A stretch of 64,000 nucleotides of DNA from Ignavibacteriales bacterium UBA1304 (GTDB taxonomy: Bacteria > Bacteroidota > Ignavibacteria > Ignavibacteriales > Ignavibacteriaceae). The notes beneath the pieces were generated by a model. The model worked only from the letters and a program-made list of their open reading frames with translations, made no database searches and had not been told where the DNA came from. Below are positions 45,185-54,827 of the stretch, in pieces (within the stretch, counting starts at the first letter, position 1; the number at the start of each line of letters is the position of its first letter). The position numbers and the translations under genes are program-made. Where the stretch lies: assembly GCA_002307295.1 (NCBI GenBank), contig DBTY01000007.1, positions 1 to 64,000 on the forward strand, written 5' to 3'.

Positions 45185-47080
45185 ATGAAATTTCAAAACA
45201 AAAATAAAATTTCCGTTTGTCTAATAATAAGCATTGTAATTATTTTTGCGGGCTGCAACTTTGGCCAAAGCGCTTTAGTAGACTCATCATATGTAGCGTC
45301 GCATTATGCAAAGTACGAATACCAAATTCCAATGCGCGACGGGAAAAAATTATTTACAGCCGTATATGTTCCGCGCGACACATTAACAGAGTACCCATTC
45401 CTAATTGTTCGCACGCCGTATTCTGTAGGGCCTTACGGTAAAGATTCATATCCCTCAATGCTGGGACCCTCTACATTGTTTACAATGGAAGGATATATTT
45501 TTGTTTATCAGGACGTGCGGGGAGCGTTTATGTCTGAAGGCGATTATGTAAACGCAAGACCTCAAATTGCCGATAAGAAAAATAATACAGACGTTGACGA
45601 AAGCAGCGACGCTTATGACACTATTGACTGGCTGATAAAAAATATAAGACATAATAATGGCAAAGCGGGTTTGTACGGAATTTCTTATCCCGGTTTTTAT
45701 GCCGCGCTTGGTCTTATTGACGCGCACCCTGCTCTTAAAGTTTCTTCGCCGCAGGCTCCTGTAACTGACTGGTTTCTTGGCGACGACTTCCACCATAACG
45801 GAGCTTTGTTTCTGCCGCATGCATTTAATTTTCTTTCCGTATTTGGAAAACCGCGTAAAGGACTTACTACGAAATGGCAATCTGGTTTTACGTATCCTAC
45901 TCAGGACGGCTACTCTTTCCATTTACAAACCGGCTCGCTTAAAAATTTAACTGAAAAGTATTTGCAAAGCAGCGTTCCTTTCTGGAATGAAATAATGGCT
46001 CATGGAACATATGACGATTATTGGAAAGCAAAAAATCCTCTTCCTTATTTTAAAAATATCGCGCCTGCTGTTATGGTAGTCGGCGGATTATTTGATGCTG
46101 AGGATTTATACGGAGCGTTAAATACATACAAGACAATCAAAAAGCAAAGTCCTTCTACTTATGATATATTAGTCCTTGGCCCATGGTCTCACGGCGCTTG
46201 GAGCAGGACGGAAGGAGATAAACTTGGCGATATTAATTTTCAGCAAAATACAGGAGAGTTTTTCCGCAGCAAAATAGAATTCCCGTTTTATAATTATTGC
46301 TTAAAAGATAAAGCTAAGCCCGATCTACCTGGCGCTTATGTGTTTGAATCCGGTTCAAATGTTTGGAGAAAATACGATCAATGGCCTCCTGCAAATCTTA
46401 AAGAAGGGCAGTTGTTTTTTTACTCAAAGGGAAAATTGCGGTTTGATAATTCGCAGTTAAATAATAGCGATTCGTTTGACGAATATGCGAGCGACCCGAA
46501 TAAACCAGTTCCGTTTTCTAAGGATATAAGAAATAGTATGCACCGCGAATATATGGTAGACGACCAGCGCTTTGCCTCTGAGCGGCCTGACGTGCTTGTA
46601 TATGAAACAGAAGAAATAGAAAAAGATATCACGCTTATGGGGCCTATAGAAGTTAATCTATATGTAGCTACTACCGGGACGGACGCGGATTTTATTGTTA
46701 AGCTTATAGACGTTTTTCCTGACAGCGCAAAAGAAGAAGCCTCAAATAACAAGGTAACAAAAATGGGCGGATACCAGATGATGGTAAGGGGCGACGTTAT
46801 GAGAGGGAAATTCCGGAACAGCTTTGAAAAGCCGGAACCTTTTGAACCCAATAAAATTACTAAAGTAGCTTTTACTTTGCAGGATATAAACCACGCTTTT
46901 AGGAAAGGGCACAGGATAATGGTGCAGGTTCAAAGCTCATGGTTTCCGTTAGTAGACAGGAACCCTCAAAAGTTTGAAGATATTTATAACGCTAACCCGG
47001 AAGATTTTCAGAAAGCGACGCAAAGAATTTATCACTCGGCTGAATATCCGTCATATCTAAAAGTTGGGATGCAGGAATAA
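45185..47080 (+). CDS. CocE/NonD-family hydrolase (X-Pro dipeptidyl-peptidase S15-like), lipoprotein
   Basis: 631 residues. A lipobox FAGC puts the lipidated Cys at 24. The alpha/beta-hydrolase domain starts at about 45 (PMRDGKKLFTAVYVPRD). The nucleophile is S167 in GISYPG, with an Asp in GGLFDAEDLYG (near 305) and a His in GPWSHGAW (near 335). The C-terminal jelly-roll domain (about 400-625) is typical of S15 and cocaine-esterase enzymes. It cleaves esters or amides, or peptides with Pro in position 2, at the cell envelope. It converges on the ABC exporter operon with a 6-nt gap. Confidence 0.9.
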   Translation: MKFQNKNKISVCLIISIVIIFAGCNFGQSALVDSSYVASHYAKYEYQIPMRDGKKLFTAVYVPRDTLTEYPFLIVRTPYSVGPYGKDSYPSMLGPSTLFTMEGYIFVYQDVRGAFMSEGDYVNARPQIADKKNNTDVDESSDAYDTIDWLIKNIRHNNGKAGLYGISYPGFYAALGLIDAHPALKVSSPQAPVTDWFLGDDFHHNGALFLPHAFNFLSVFGKPRKGLTTKWQSGFTYPTQDGYSFHLQTGSLKNLTEKYLQSSVPFWNEIMAHGTYDDYWKAKNPLPYFKNIAPAVMVVGGLFDAEDLYGALNTYKTIKKQSPSTYDILVLGPWSHGAWSRTEGDKLGDINFQQNTGEFFRSKIEFPFYNYCLKDKAKPDLPGAYVFESGSNVWRKYDQWPPANLKEGQLFFYSKGKLRFDNSQLNNSDSFDEYASDPNKPVPFSKDIRNSMHREYMVDDQRFASERPDVLVYETEEIEKDITLMGPIEVNLYVATTGTDADFIVKLIDVFPDSAKEEASNNKVTKMGGYQMMVRGDVMRGKFRNSFEKPEPFEPNKITKVAFTLQDINHAFRKGHRIMVQVQSSWFPLVDRNPQKFEDIYNANPEDFQKATQRIYHSAEYPSYLKVGMQE

Positions 47081-47086
47081 AGAGAA

Positions 47087-48880
47087 CTATTTCTTTTTAG
47101 ACATTTCCTGATTTTTATATTGAAGCTGATACAGCTTGTAATATATGCCGCGTTGAGCAAGGAGCTCCTGATGCTTTCCCATCTCCTTTATTTCGCCTTT
47201 GTGCAGGACTATTATTTTATCTGCGTTTTGAATTGTAGAAAGCCTGTGCGCAATTACAATCGCGGTTCTGCCTACGAGCAGTTTCTCAATGGCCTTTTGG
47301 ATAAGGATTTCCGTTTCTGTGTCTATACTGGAAGTAGCTTCGTCTAATATCAGAATTCTCGGGTCGTATGCTATAGCGCGCGCAAAAGAAATCAACTGTT
47401 TTTGCCCAACGCTTAACGTAGAGCCTCTTTCTTTTACTTCTTCGTCATATCCCTTTGTAAGCTCCGATATAAATTTATCCGCGCCGACTAACTTAGCCGC
47501 TTCAACTATTTTTGCGTCTGAGATATCAGAATTCCCCAGATTAATATTTGATTTTATTGTGCCGGTAAAAAGAAATACGTCTTGCAATACTATAGACACA
47601 TATTTGCGAAGCTCTTCTTTTTGAATTTCTCTTATATCGATGTTATCAAGTAAAATTTTACCTTTATTGATATCATAAAACCGGGTAAATAAATTTATAA
47701 TGCTTGTTTTGCCCGCTCCGGTGGCTCCTACAATTGCTACTGTTTCGCCCGGATTAATTTTAAATGAAATATTCTTCAGCACATATTCCGGTTCGTTATA
47801 TGCAAACGAAACGTTATTAAACTCAATTTTGCCTTTTACATTATTCAGAGGAATTGGGTTAGCGGGATCGTAAATAAAAGTCTTGTCGTCTAATAATTTA
47901 AATACGCGTTCCGACGAAGCCATAGCCGTTTGCATAATATTATATTTTTCAGATAAATCTCTTATAGGCCGGAAAAACATTTCGGTGTATTGAATAAACG
48001 CAAACAAAACGCCTATCGAAAGCGTGTGGTGAAGAATTTCTCCTCCTCCGTACCAAATTATCAAACCAGTCGCAATTGCGCTTAGGAACTCGACTGTAGG
48101 GTAAAAAATAGCATAATAGAATATAGACTGAATGTTTACTTTTTTATAATCTTCATTTACTCCGGCAAAGTTTTTTAACTCGACGTCTTCTTTATTAAAT
48201 ATCTGAACTACGTTTATGCCGCTGATATGTTCCTGCATATAGGAGTTTAGTCTTGCAAGATGCTTTCTGACGTCTCTATAATTTTCTCTTACTTTTTTTC
48301 TGAACAGCGAAGTGCCATATATTAAAAATGGCATTACGGAAAGCGTTACTAACGAGAGCCTCCAATCAAGAAAAAACATAAAACCGAGTATCCAGAGGAT
48401 AATAAAAATATCGCTGAATACCATAACAATTCCAGAAGAGAATAATTCGCTGAGGGACTCGATATCGTTTGTAACCCGCGTAACAGTTCTGCCAATTGGG
48501 GTCTTATCAAAAAACTTTGCCGCAAGTTTCTGCGTATGCGCAAATAGTTGTACGCGCAAATCAAGAATTGTAATCTGACCAAGATACTGAGTAAAATACG
48601 TAAGGAAGTATTGAATTAAAGCCTGTAGAACTAACGATGCAAGCAAGAGCAGGGCTACTTCGGCAAGTCCGTTATAGTTTTTATTTACTATATGTTCGTC
48701 GACTGCAAGTTTTGTAAGGTATGGGCGCACAGGTCCTAAAGCCGATACTAAAGTGTTTAGCAGAATAGCAAAAACCACATATTTCTTGTACGGTTTAACG
48801 TAACCCAACAGCCGCTTCATTAACTTTGAGTCGTACGCTTTTCCTAAAATCTCGTCTTCGTTTTTTATATCTTCAGGCAT
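47087..48880 (-). CDS. ABC exporter half-transporter (catalytically complete subunit)
   Basis: 597 residues. Six membrane segments (about 30-320) fused to an ATPase domain. Walker A GATGAGKT is at 385-392, the signature is LSVGQ (499-503, Val instead of Gly), Walker B ILDE with D523 and catalytic E524, and the switch His is 555. It is 5 nt downstream of the sister half-transporter, so the two form a heterodimeric multidrug/lipid-type exporter of the LmrCD/TM287-288 kind. It is the last gene of the probable leuS-serS-ABC-ABC unit. Confidence 0.93.
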   Translation of the reverse strand: MPEDIKNEDEILGKAYDSKLMKRLLGYVKPYKKYVVFAILLNTLVSALGPVRPYLTKLAVDEHIVNKNYNGLAEVALLLLASLVLQALIQYFLTYFTQYLGQITILDLRVQLFAHTQKLAAKFFDKTPIGRTVTRVTNDIESLSELFSSGIVMVFSDIFIILWILGFMFFLDWRLSLVTLSVMPFLIYGTSLFRKKVRENYRDVRKHLARLNSYMQEHISGINVVQIFNKEDVELKNFAGVNEDYKKVNIQSIFYYAIFYPTVEFLSAIATGLIIWYGGGEILHHTLSIGVLFAFIQYTEMFFRPIRDLSEKYNIMQTAMASSERVFKLLDDKTFIYDPANPIPLNNVKGKIEFNNVSFAYNEPEYVLKNISFKINPGETVAIVGATGAGKTSIINLFTRFYDINKGKILLDNIDIREIQKEELRKYVSIVLQDVFLFTGTIKSNINLGNSDISDAKIVEAAKLVGADKFISELTKGYDEEVKERGSTLSVGQKQLISFARAIAYDPRILILDEATSSIDTETEILIQKAIEKLLVGRTAIVIAHRLSTIQNADKIIVLHKGEIKEMGKHQELLAQRGIYYKLYQLQYKNQEMSKKK

Positions 48881-48885
48881 ATAGT

Positions 48886-50634
48886 CTAATTTAGTTCTTC
48901 GAGTTCTTTTTCTAATAATTGTTTATAATACAGATCGGCATAAATTCCGTTTAAGGCTACCAGCTCTTCGTGCGTTCCTTCTTCGGCTATAATGCCATTA
49001 TCAAGAATGATAATTTTATCGGCGTCCTTAACGGTAGAAATTCTATGGCTGATAAGTATGCTTGTTCTGTTCTGCATAAATACTTTTAATCTTTTTAATA
49101 TTTCCTCTTCAGTATGCGTGTCTACTGCCGAAAAGGAATCGTCAAGAATCAGAATAGCGGGATCAATAGCAAGCGCGCGGGAAATAGACGCTCTCTGTTT
49201 CTGACCGCCTGATAATGTGATTCCTCTTTCGCCTACTAAAGTTTCGTATCCTTCGGGGAAATCGTTAATGTCTTTGCTGAATTGCGAGATATCGGAAACC
49301 TTTTTTATTTTCTCAAGATCAGGCGCAGGCAAGCCATAGCTGAGGTTATTTAATATCGAGTCCGAAAATAAAAACGATTCCTGCTGAACTAATCCGGTAT
49401 TTTTACGTAAAACGGATAAAGGAATATTTTTAATATTAGTTCCGTCAATTAAAAGCTCGCCGCCGGTAACGTCGTACAGGCGCGGAATCAAATTAATAAA
49501 AGAGGTTTTGCCTGAGCCGGTATAGCCCATAATCGCTACGGTAGAGCCGCTTTCAATTTTCAGATTTATATCTTTTAGTATATAAGGAAGATCGTCGCTA
49601 TATCTGAACGAAACGTTTTTAAATTCAATATCCCCTTTTATATCTTTTATAGTTTTATCGGTATTCTCATTATCGGATATTTCATATTTCTCATTGAATA
49701 TCTTGTTTAGCCGTTTCATACTCGCTTCGGCCTGCTGAATGATATTCATGACCCAGCCGAATGCAATAATAGGCCATATAAGTAGACCAAGATAAATAAT
49801 AAACGCTGTGATTACGCCAAGAGAGAGCTGTCCCTGAATTACTTTAATGCCGCCAAGCCACATAACAAGTATTGTTGAAAGTCCCGTTAACAGGAAGAGC
49901 ATAGGCATAATAAGAGCCTGGCTCTTAACCATGTCCATATTTTTTTCAAGATACTCGTGGCTTAACTTATTAAACTCTTCATTCTCATATTCTTCGCGCA
50001 CATAAGATTTAATTACTCTTATGCCGGAATAATTTTCCTGCGCGCGCGTAGTCATTTCAGAAAATTTTTCCTGAATGGCCACATATTTTAGATGTATGTG
50101 CTGCCCAATTTTATAGACTGCATACGAAAGAAAGGGGAGAGGAATTAGCGTATAAAAAGTAAGCTGCGGGCTAAGCGAAATCATTATGCCAATAATAATA
50201 ATAAGCCGAATGAAAGTGTCTACTGAATACATTACCGCAGGACCAATAAAATTGCGCACTGCGTTAATATCGTTAGTAGCGTGCGACATCAGGTTGCCTG
50301 TAGTGGTATTCTGAAAATACCGCATTGGGAGTTTCTGAATGTGAGCCCAGAAATCCTGCCGCAGATCATACTCAATATAGCGCGATACGACTATAATCGT
50401 CTGGCGTATTAGAAATCTGAAAACGCCGGCCACTAATGACGCTAATATTATTTCTATACAGTAAATTACAAGCTGATGCGGAGTCGCATCGACTTGTAAT
50501 TTATTAATTGCATTTTTTAATACTAAGGGAAGGTAGACCGTCCCTGCGTTAGAAATCAGAGTGAAAAGAAAACCCCATAAGAGCATCTTTTTATTGCGGG
50601 CAAAATACTTTTTTAGTTTTAAGAGATTAGTCAT
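48886..50634 (-). CDS. ABC exporter half-transporter with degenerate ATPase site
   Basis: 582 residues. Six-segment membrane domain plus ATPase. Walker A is GYTGSGKT (370-377), LSGGQ is at 484-488, and Walker B is LDDS with D508. The next residue, normally the catalytic Glu, is D509, the known mark of the non-hydrolysing site in heterodimeric exporters. The His switch is kept (ISHRIST). It pairs with the downstream gene and starts 19 nt after serS. The substrate is unknown. Confidence 0.93.
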   Translation of the reverse strand: MTNLLKLKKYFARNKKMLLWGFLFTLISNAGTVYLPLVLKNAINKLQVDATPHQLVIYCIEIILASLVAGVFRFLIRQTIIVVSRYIEYDLRQDFWAHIQKLPMRYFQNTTTGNLMSHATNDINAVRNFIGPAVMYSVDTFIRLIIIIGIMISLSPQLTFYTLIPLPFLSYAVYKIGQHIHLKYVAIQEKFSEMTTRAQENYSGIRVIKSYVREEYENEEFNKLSHEYLEKNMDMVKSQALIMPMLFLLTGLSTILVMWLGGIKVIQGQLSLGVITAFIIYLGLLIWPIIAFGWVMNIIQQAEASMKRLNKIFNEKYEISDNENTDKTIKDIKGDIEFKNVSFRYSDDLPYILKDINLKIESGSTVAIMGYTGSGKTSFINLIPRLYDVTGGELLIDGTNIKNIPLSVLRKNTGLVQQESFLFSDSILNNLSYGLPAPDLEKIKKVSDISQFSKDINDFPEGYETLVGERGITLSGGQKQRASISRALAIDPAILILDDSFSAVDTHTEEEILKRLKVFMQNRTSILISHRISTVKDADKIIILDNGIIAEEGTHEELVALNGIYADLYYKQLLEKELEELN

Positions 50635-50653
50635 TAAATAAAAATTATGTTCG

Positions 50654-51931
50654 TCATTCTATTATTTCAAAACCTGTATATTTCTGCAAAGCTTTTGGCA
50701 CTAGTATCTTGCCTTCAGGAGTCTGGTTGTTTTCAAGTATCGAAACCATAAGCCTGCTTGTAGCCAAACCTGAGCCATTTAAAGTATGAACCAATTCAGG
50801 TTTTTTTGTCGCTTCGTTTCTAAATCTTATATTTGCTCTGCGAGCCTGAAAGAATTCAAAGTTGCTGCATGAAGAAGCTTCTAACCAGCGGTTTTCAGCA
50901 GGAGACCACGTCTCAATATCATAACATTTTGCCGCTGAAAAGCTTAAATCTCCGGTACAGAGCATTAATAATCTGTATGGAACGTTAAGTTTTTGCAGAA
51001 TATCTTCAGCGTCTTTAACTAATAACTCTAATTCATTGTAAGAAGTTTCCGGCTTTACAAATTTTACCATTTCAACTTTATTGAACTGGTGTACTCTTAA
51101 AAATCCTTTTGAGTCTTTTCCATAAGATCCGGCTTCTCTTCTGAAACAAGCCGAATAGCCTACGTATTTAATAGGCAAATCTTTTTCGTTAAGTATATCG
51201 TCGCGGTGAATATTAGTAATAGGCACCTCGGCTGTAGGGATTGGGTATAAACCGTCTTTTTCTATATGGTACATATCTTCTTCCATTTTAGGAAGCTGAC
51301 CGGTTCCTCTCATAGAATCTTTATTTACAAGGAAAGGAGGGAAAATTTCAGTATACCCATGCTCGTGTATATGAAGGTCGAGCATGTAATTAATAAGAGC
51401 TCTTTCTAAAGTAGCGCCTTTGCCAATATACAACGGAAAACCGCTTCCGGTAATTTTTGCGCCTCTTTCAAAATCAAGAATTTTTAATTTTTTGCCAAGC
51501 TCAATATGGTCTAATATTTTAAAATCATTTTCAAAGCTAAAGCCTTCCGGCAGCCATCTTTTTGTTTCTACATTATCAGCGGCCGATTTGCCTACAGGCA
51601 CGGATTCATGAGCAAGGTTTGCTATATATCTAAGCAAAGAATCCAGGTCTTCTTCAACCTTGTTAAGTTTGCCGTCAAACTCTGCAATCTGATCGCCGAC
51701 TCTTTTCATTTCTGCAATAATAGCTGAAGCGTCCTGTCCGGCTTTCTTTAATTGACCGACCTGAGCGGAAACCTGATTTCTGTGAGTTTTCAGCTCGTCA
51801 GCCTGAATAATTAATTCTCTGCGTTGTTTGTCTAATTCAAGCACTTCGTCAACGCGGTCTTTTTCGTTTTTATTTTTTAGTCCCTGTCTTACTAATTCAG
51901 GGTTTTCGCGGAATAATTTAATATCCAACAT
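50654..51931 (-). CDS. serS: Seryl-tRNA synthetase
   Basis: 425 residues. It charges tRNA-Ser. The N-terminal long antiparallel coiled coil (about 30-105) holds the tRNA arm. Class II motif 2 is [20 protein letters not shown] (about 272-291) and motif 3 is [16 protein letters not shown] (about 389-404). TAEVPITN, the serine-binding loop, is present. It follows leuS by 30 nt and precedes the ABC exporter by 19 nt. Confidence 0.97.
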   Translation of the reverse strand: MLDIKLFRENPELVRQGLKNKNEKDRVDEVLELDKQRRELIIQADELKTHRNQVSAQVGQLKKAGQDASAIIAEMKRVGDQIAEFDGKLNKVEEDLDSLLRYIANLAHESVPVGKSAADNVETKRWLPEGFSFENDFKILDHIELGKKLKILDFERGAKITGSGFPLYIGKGATLERALINYMLDLHIHEHGYTEIFPPFLVNKDSMRGTGQLPKMEEDMYHIEKDGLYPIPTAEVPITNIHRDDILNEKDLPIKYVGYSACFRREAGSYGKDSKGFLRVHQFNKVEMVKFVKPETSYNELELLVKDAEDILQKLNVPYRLLMLCTGDLSFSAAKCYDIETWSPAENRWLEASSCSNFEFFQARRANIRFRNEATKKPELVHTLNGSGLATSRLMVSILENNQTPEGKILVPKALQKYTGFEIIE

Positions 51932-51961
51932 AATTTATAAAACTCCAGATATATTTTTATG

Positions 51962-54430
51962 TTATTTTACAACAATGTTAAGAATTTTATTCTTAACAAA
52001 AATACTTTTAATTACTGTTTTGCCTTCAAGGTGTTTTGCAATCTTTTCGTCTGCATAAACTAAACTTTTTACAAATTCTTCATCGCTGTTAGTCGGCGCT
52101 ACAAGAGAGCCTCGTAACTTGCCGTTTACCTGTACTGCTATTTGCGCAGAGTCTTCAGTTAAAGCGCTTTTATCTGCGTCAAACCAAACTGGGGCTTCAA
52201 ATAACGATTTTTCTTTGCCAAGCATCTGCCAGGCTTCTTCTGCAATATGCGGAGCCACAGGGCCTAATAAAGCTGCAAATCTTTCAAGCACATAAGCTTT
52301 TATTTCATTGCTGCAAAGGTTAATGTTTTTACCAAGCTCGTTAATCAGCTCCATTAAAGAAGCTATTGCAGTGTTGAAACGGAAGTGATCTATTTCTGTT
52401 TCGTACTTATTAATTGTCTGGTTTATTTTTCTATATATAACTTTTTCTTCGTTCGAAAGAGCAGCAATATCGTATTTCTCTTTTGCCGGAGCAGTTTTGC
52501 AAATATCTTTATGGGCGGTAAAAAGGTCGTACGCTCTTTCTATAAAACGCTCTGTGCCAGAAATTCCTTTGTCGCTCCAATCGCCGCCAAGTTCATAAGG
52601 TCCCATAAACATTAGATAAAGACGGAAGACGTCCGATCCGACTTTTGCGGTAAAAGTATCTGGGTTTACAACATTACCTTTGGACTTGGACATTTTTGCG
52701 CCCTGGTTTGTTATCGTACCCTGATGAATAAGATTTGAAAATGGCTCGTCGCTTTTTGTTAAGCCTAAATCTCGAATAAATTTATGAATAAACCGCGCAT
52801 ATAAAAGATGCATGGTAGCATGTTCCGCGCCGCCTACATACATATCAACCGGAATAAACTTGTCGGCTAATTCTGTATCAAAAATCTTATCTGAAATTTT
52901 AGGGTTGAGGTATCTGAAATAGTACCAGGAAGAATCTACAAAAGTATCCATAGTATCGGCTTCGCGTTTTGCGTCTCCGCCGCACTTAGGACATTTAACG
53001 TTCATAAACTTTTCATTACGCGCTAAAGGAGAAACTCCTTCGCTCTTAAAATCTACGTCATAAGGCAGAGTTACCGGCAAATCTTTTTCTTCAACAAGAA
53101 CTTCGCCGCATTTTGGGCAGTGAATAACCGGTATGGGAGTGCCCCAATATCTTTGACGGGAAATAAGCCAGTCTCTTAGTCTGTAATTTATTTTTCCTCT
53201 TCCAAAATTATTCTGTTCAAGATATTCAATTATTTTAGCTTTCGCTTCAACAGAAGGAGTTCCGTCAAACTGAGCAGAATTAACTAATATTCCGGTATCA
53301 GTATATGCTTCTTTTAATTCATCTTCTGGATTTGTGCCAGGCTGTAAGATGACTTTTTTAATTGCAAGTTCGAATTTTTTAGCGAATTCAAAATCTCTTT
53401 CGTCATGCGCTGGAACTGCCATAACGCAGCCCGTGCCGTAAGTTAACAATGCATAATCGGCTATCCAGATAGGCACGCGTTCGTTATTAACCGGATTTAT
53501 AGCATAAGCTCCCGTTGGGGCTCCGGTTTTTTCTTTTACAGTAGAAGTACGTTCAATTTCAGTTAACGATTTTATTTCGTCCCGATATTTAGCCACGCCG
53601 TCTTTAAATTCAGGCTTAACTAATTTATCCACCAAAGAGTGCTCTGGCGCAATAACAACGTAAGTTACTCCAAATAGAGTATCAGGGCGGGTTGTAAATA
53701 CGGTTATTTCTTCGTCGCTGTTCTCAACTTTAAACTTAACTTCAGAACCGACGCTTTTGCCGATCCAGTTTTTTTGCATAAGCTTTGTTTTATCTGGCCA
53801 GTTAATAGTATTCAGACCGGATAAAAGCTCCTCGGCGTAATCGGTGATTTTGAAGAACCATTGAGTAAGATGTTTCTGAATTACTTCAGTTCCGCATCTC
53901 TCGCAGGTTCCGTCCGCTGATACCTGTTCGTTTGCCAAAACAGTCTGGCATGAAGGGCACCAGTTTACAGGAGCGTTTTTTCTGTAAGCTAAACCTTTTT
54001 TGTAAAGCTGAATAAAAAGCCATTGATTCCATTTGTAATATTCAGGGACGCACGTCATCAATTCGGAATTCCAGTCGTACATGCAGCCTATTTTTTTAAG
54101 CTGCTGTCTGATATCGGCAATGTTAGTCATCGTGCTGTCGTAAGGATGGATCCCGGTTTTAATTGCGTAATTTTCAGCAGGGAGTCCAAAAGCGTCATAA
54201 CCCATTGGTTCGTAGACGTTAAATCCTTTGAGCTTTTTATATCTTGCCCAAGTGTCAGTAGGTCCGTAATTGTACCAATGCCCGCAATGGAGTTTAGCTC
54301 CGGAGGGATAAATAAACATTACAAGCGTATATAATTTTTTATCAGTCTTGGAAAAATCAGTTTTATAAACGTTTTTATCTTCCCAAAACTTCTGCCATTT
54401 AGTTTCAACTTCAGAAAAAGGGTATCTCAT
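51962..54430 (-). CDS. leuS: Leucyl-tRNA synthetase
   Basis: 822 residues. A class I enzyme with HIGH motif HCGH at 48-51 and KMSKS near residue 579. The CP1 editing domain (about 220-420) has TTRPDTLFG and the GTGCVMAVPAHDERD blocks that clear mischarged tRNA. Two zinc-type Cys clusters are seen (CPSC...CERC near 158-180; CPKCGE...CPKCGG near 435-485). The ending is the usual anticodon-binding and C-terminal domains. It is probably the first gene of the minus-strand operon. Confidence 0.97.
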   Translation of the reverse strand: MRYPFSEVETKWQKFWEDKNVYKTDFSKTDKKLYTLVMFIYPSGAKLHCGHWYNYGPTDTWARYKKLKGFNVYEPMGYDAFGLPAENYAIKTGIHPYDSTMTNIADIRQQLKKIGCMYDWNSELMTCVPEYYKWNQWLFIQLYKKGLAYRKNAPVNWCPSCQTVLANEQVSADGTCERCGTEVIQKHLTQWFFKITDYAEELLSGLNTINWPDKTKLMQKNWIGKSVGSEVKFKVENSDEEITVFTTRPDTLFGVTYVVIAPEHSLVDKLVKPEFKDGVAKYRDEIKSLTEIERTSTVKEKTGAPTGAYAINPVNNERVPIWIADYALLTYGTGCVMAVPAHDERDFEFAKKFELAIKKVILQPGTNPEDELKEAYTDTGILVNSAQFDGTPSVEAKAKIIEYLEQNNFGRGKINYRLRDWLISRQRYWGTPIPVIHCPKCGEVLVEEKDLPVTLPYDVDFKSEGVSPLARNEKFMNVKCPKCGGDAKREADTMDTFVDSSWYYFRYLNPKISDKIFDTELADKFIPVDMYVGGAEHATMHLLYARFIHKFIRDLGLTKSDEPFSNLIHQGTITNQGAKMSKSKGNVVNPDTFTAKVGSDVFRLYLMFMGPYELGGDWSDKGISGTERFIERAYDLFTAHKDICKTAPAKEKYDIAALSNEEKVIYRKINQTINKYETEIDHFRFNTAIASLMELINELGKNINLCSNEIKAYVLERFAALLGPVAPHIAEEAWQMLGKEKSLFEAPVWFDADKSALTEDSAQIAVQVNGKLRGSLVAPTNSDEEFVKSLVYADEKIAKHLEGKTVIKSIFVKNKILNIVVK

Positions 54431-54570
54431 AAGACTTTACAAAAATTTGTTATACATAAGTCTAAATTTACCGAAAATCCCGGCGAATTCAAACGAGGTT
54501 AGAATAATATTTAACGGCAATTTTTTTGATGGCTCATATTTTTAGATTGGAGATTGTTTTTTGCAAGTAT

Positions 54571-54594
54571 CGTAGCGCGGACTTTCAGTCTGCG
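54571..54594 (+). repeat. REP-like unit 1
   Basis: CGTAGCGCGGACTTTCAGTC and TGCG. An imperfect palindrome (CGCGGACT/AGTCTGCG) behind the head CGTAG. It is in the opposite orientation to units 2 and 3. Confidence 0.8.
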
Positions 54595-54681
54595 CCTTGT
54601 TTGCTCATTTTAATCGTGTTTTCGTATGGGATATCTCATTTAGTTCTTATCTGAAAGTATTAATTTTCTATTATTATTTTA

Positions 54682-54705
54682 CGCAGACTAAATGTCTGCG
54701 CTACG
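54682..54705 (-). repeat. REP-like unit 2
   Basis: On the plus strand CGCAGACTAAATGTCTGCGC then TACG. CGCAGAC/GTCTGCG are perfect 7-nt arms, and the head CGTAG is at the right on the minus strand. With unit 1 it forms an inverted pair about 87 nt apart, as in REPINs. Confidence 0.8.
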
Positions 54706-54722
54706 AATTTAATTGTATTTCA

Positions 54723-54746
54723 CGCAGACTGAAAGTCCGCGTTACG
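54723..54746 (-). repeat. REP-like unit 3
   Basis: CGCAGACTGAAAGTCCGCGT then TACG, almost the exact reverse complement of unit 1 (one base differs in the head). It lies 17 nt after unit 2 in the same orientation. Confidence 0.8.
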
Positions 54747-54827
54747 AATCCCCAAAAAATATAATCGTAAAGAACATAAAAGTTTCATATATTTGAAACT
54801 TATTAAGAAATAATTTAAAAGAACACC

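Larger units (their letters stand above)
54431..54827. other. 397-nt divergent intergenic region (leuS/lysA) carrying REP-like repeats
   Basis: No gene seen. Three related 24-nt palindromic units lie at 54571, 54682 and 54723. GTTTCATATATTTGAAAC (about 54782-54799) is a further perfect small palindrome before lysA. No T-box or lysine riboswitch features were found upstream of either gene. Confidence 0.65.

Noticed and set aside
46420..46851. Antisense frame under the CocE-like gene
   Set aside because: Ser-rich mirror translation; no independent signals.
54571..54746. CRISPR-like repeat array
   Set aside because: Only three units, in mixed orientation, each palindromic, with unequal spacing (about 87 and 17 nt); no cas genes.
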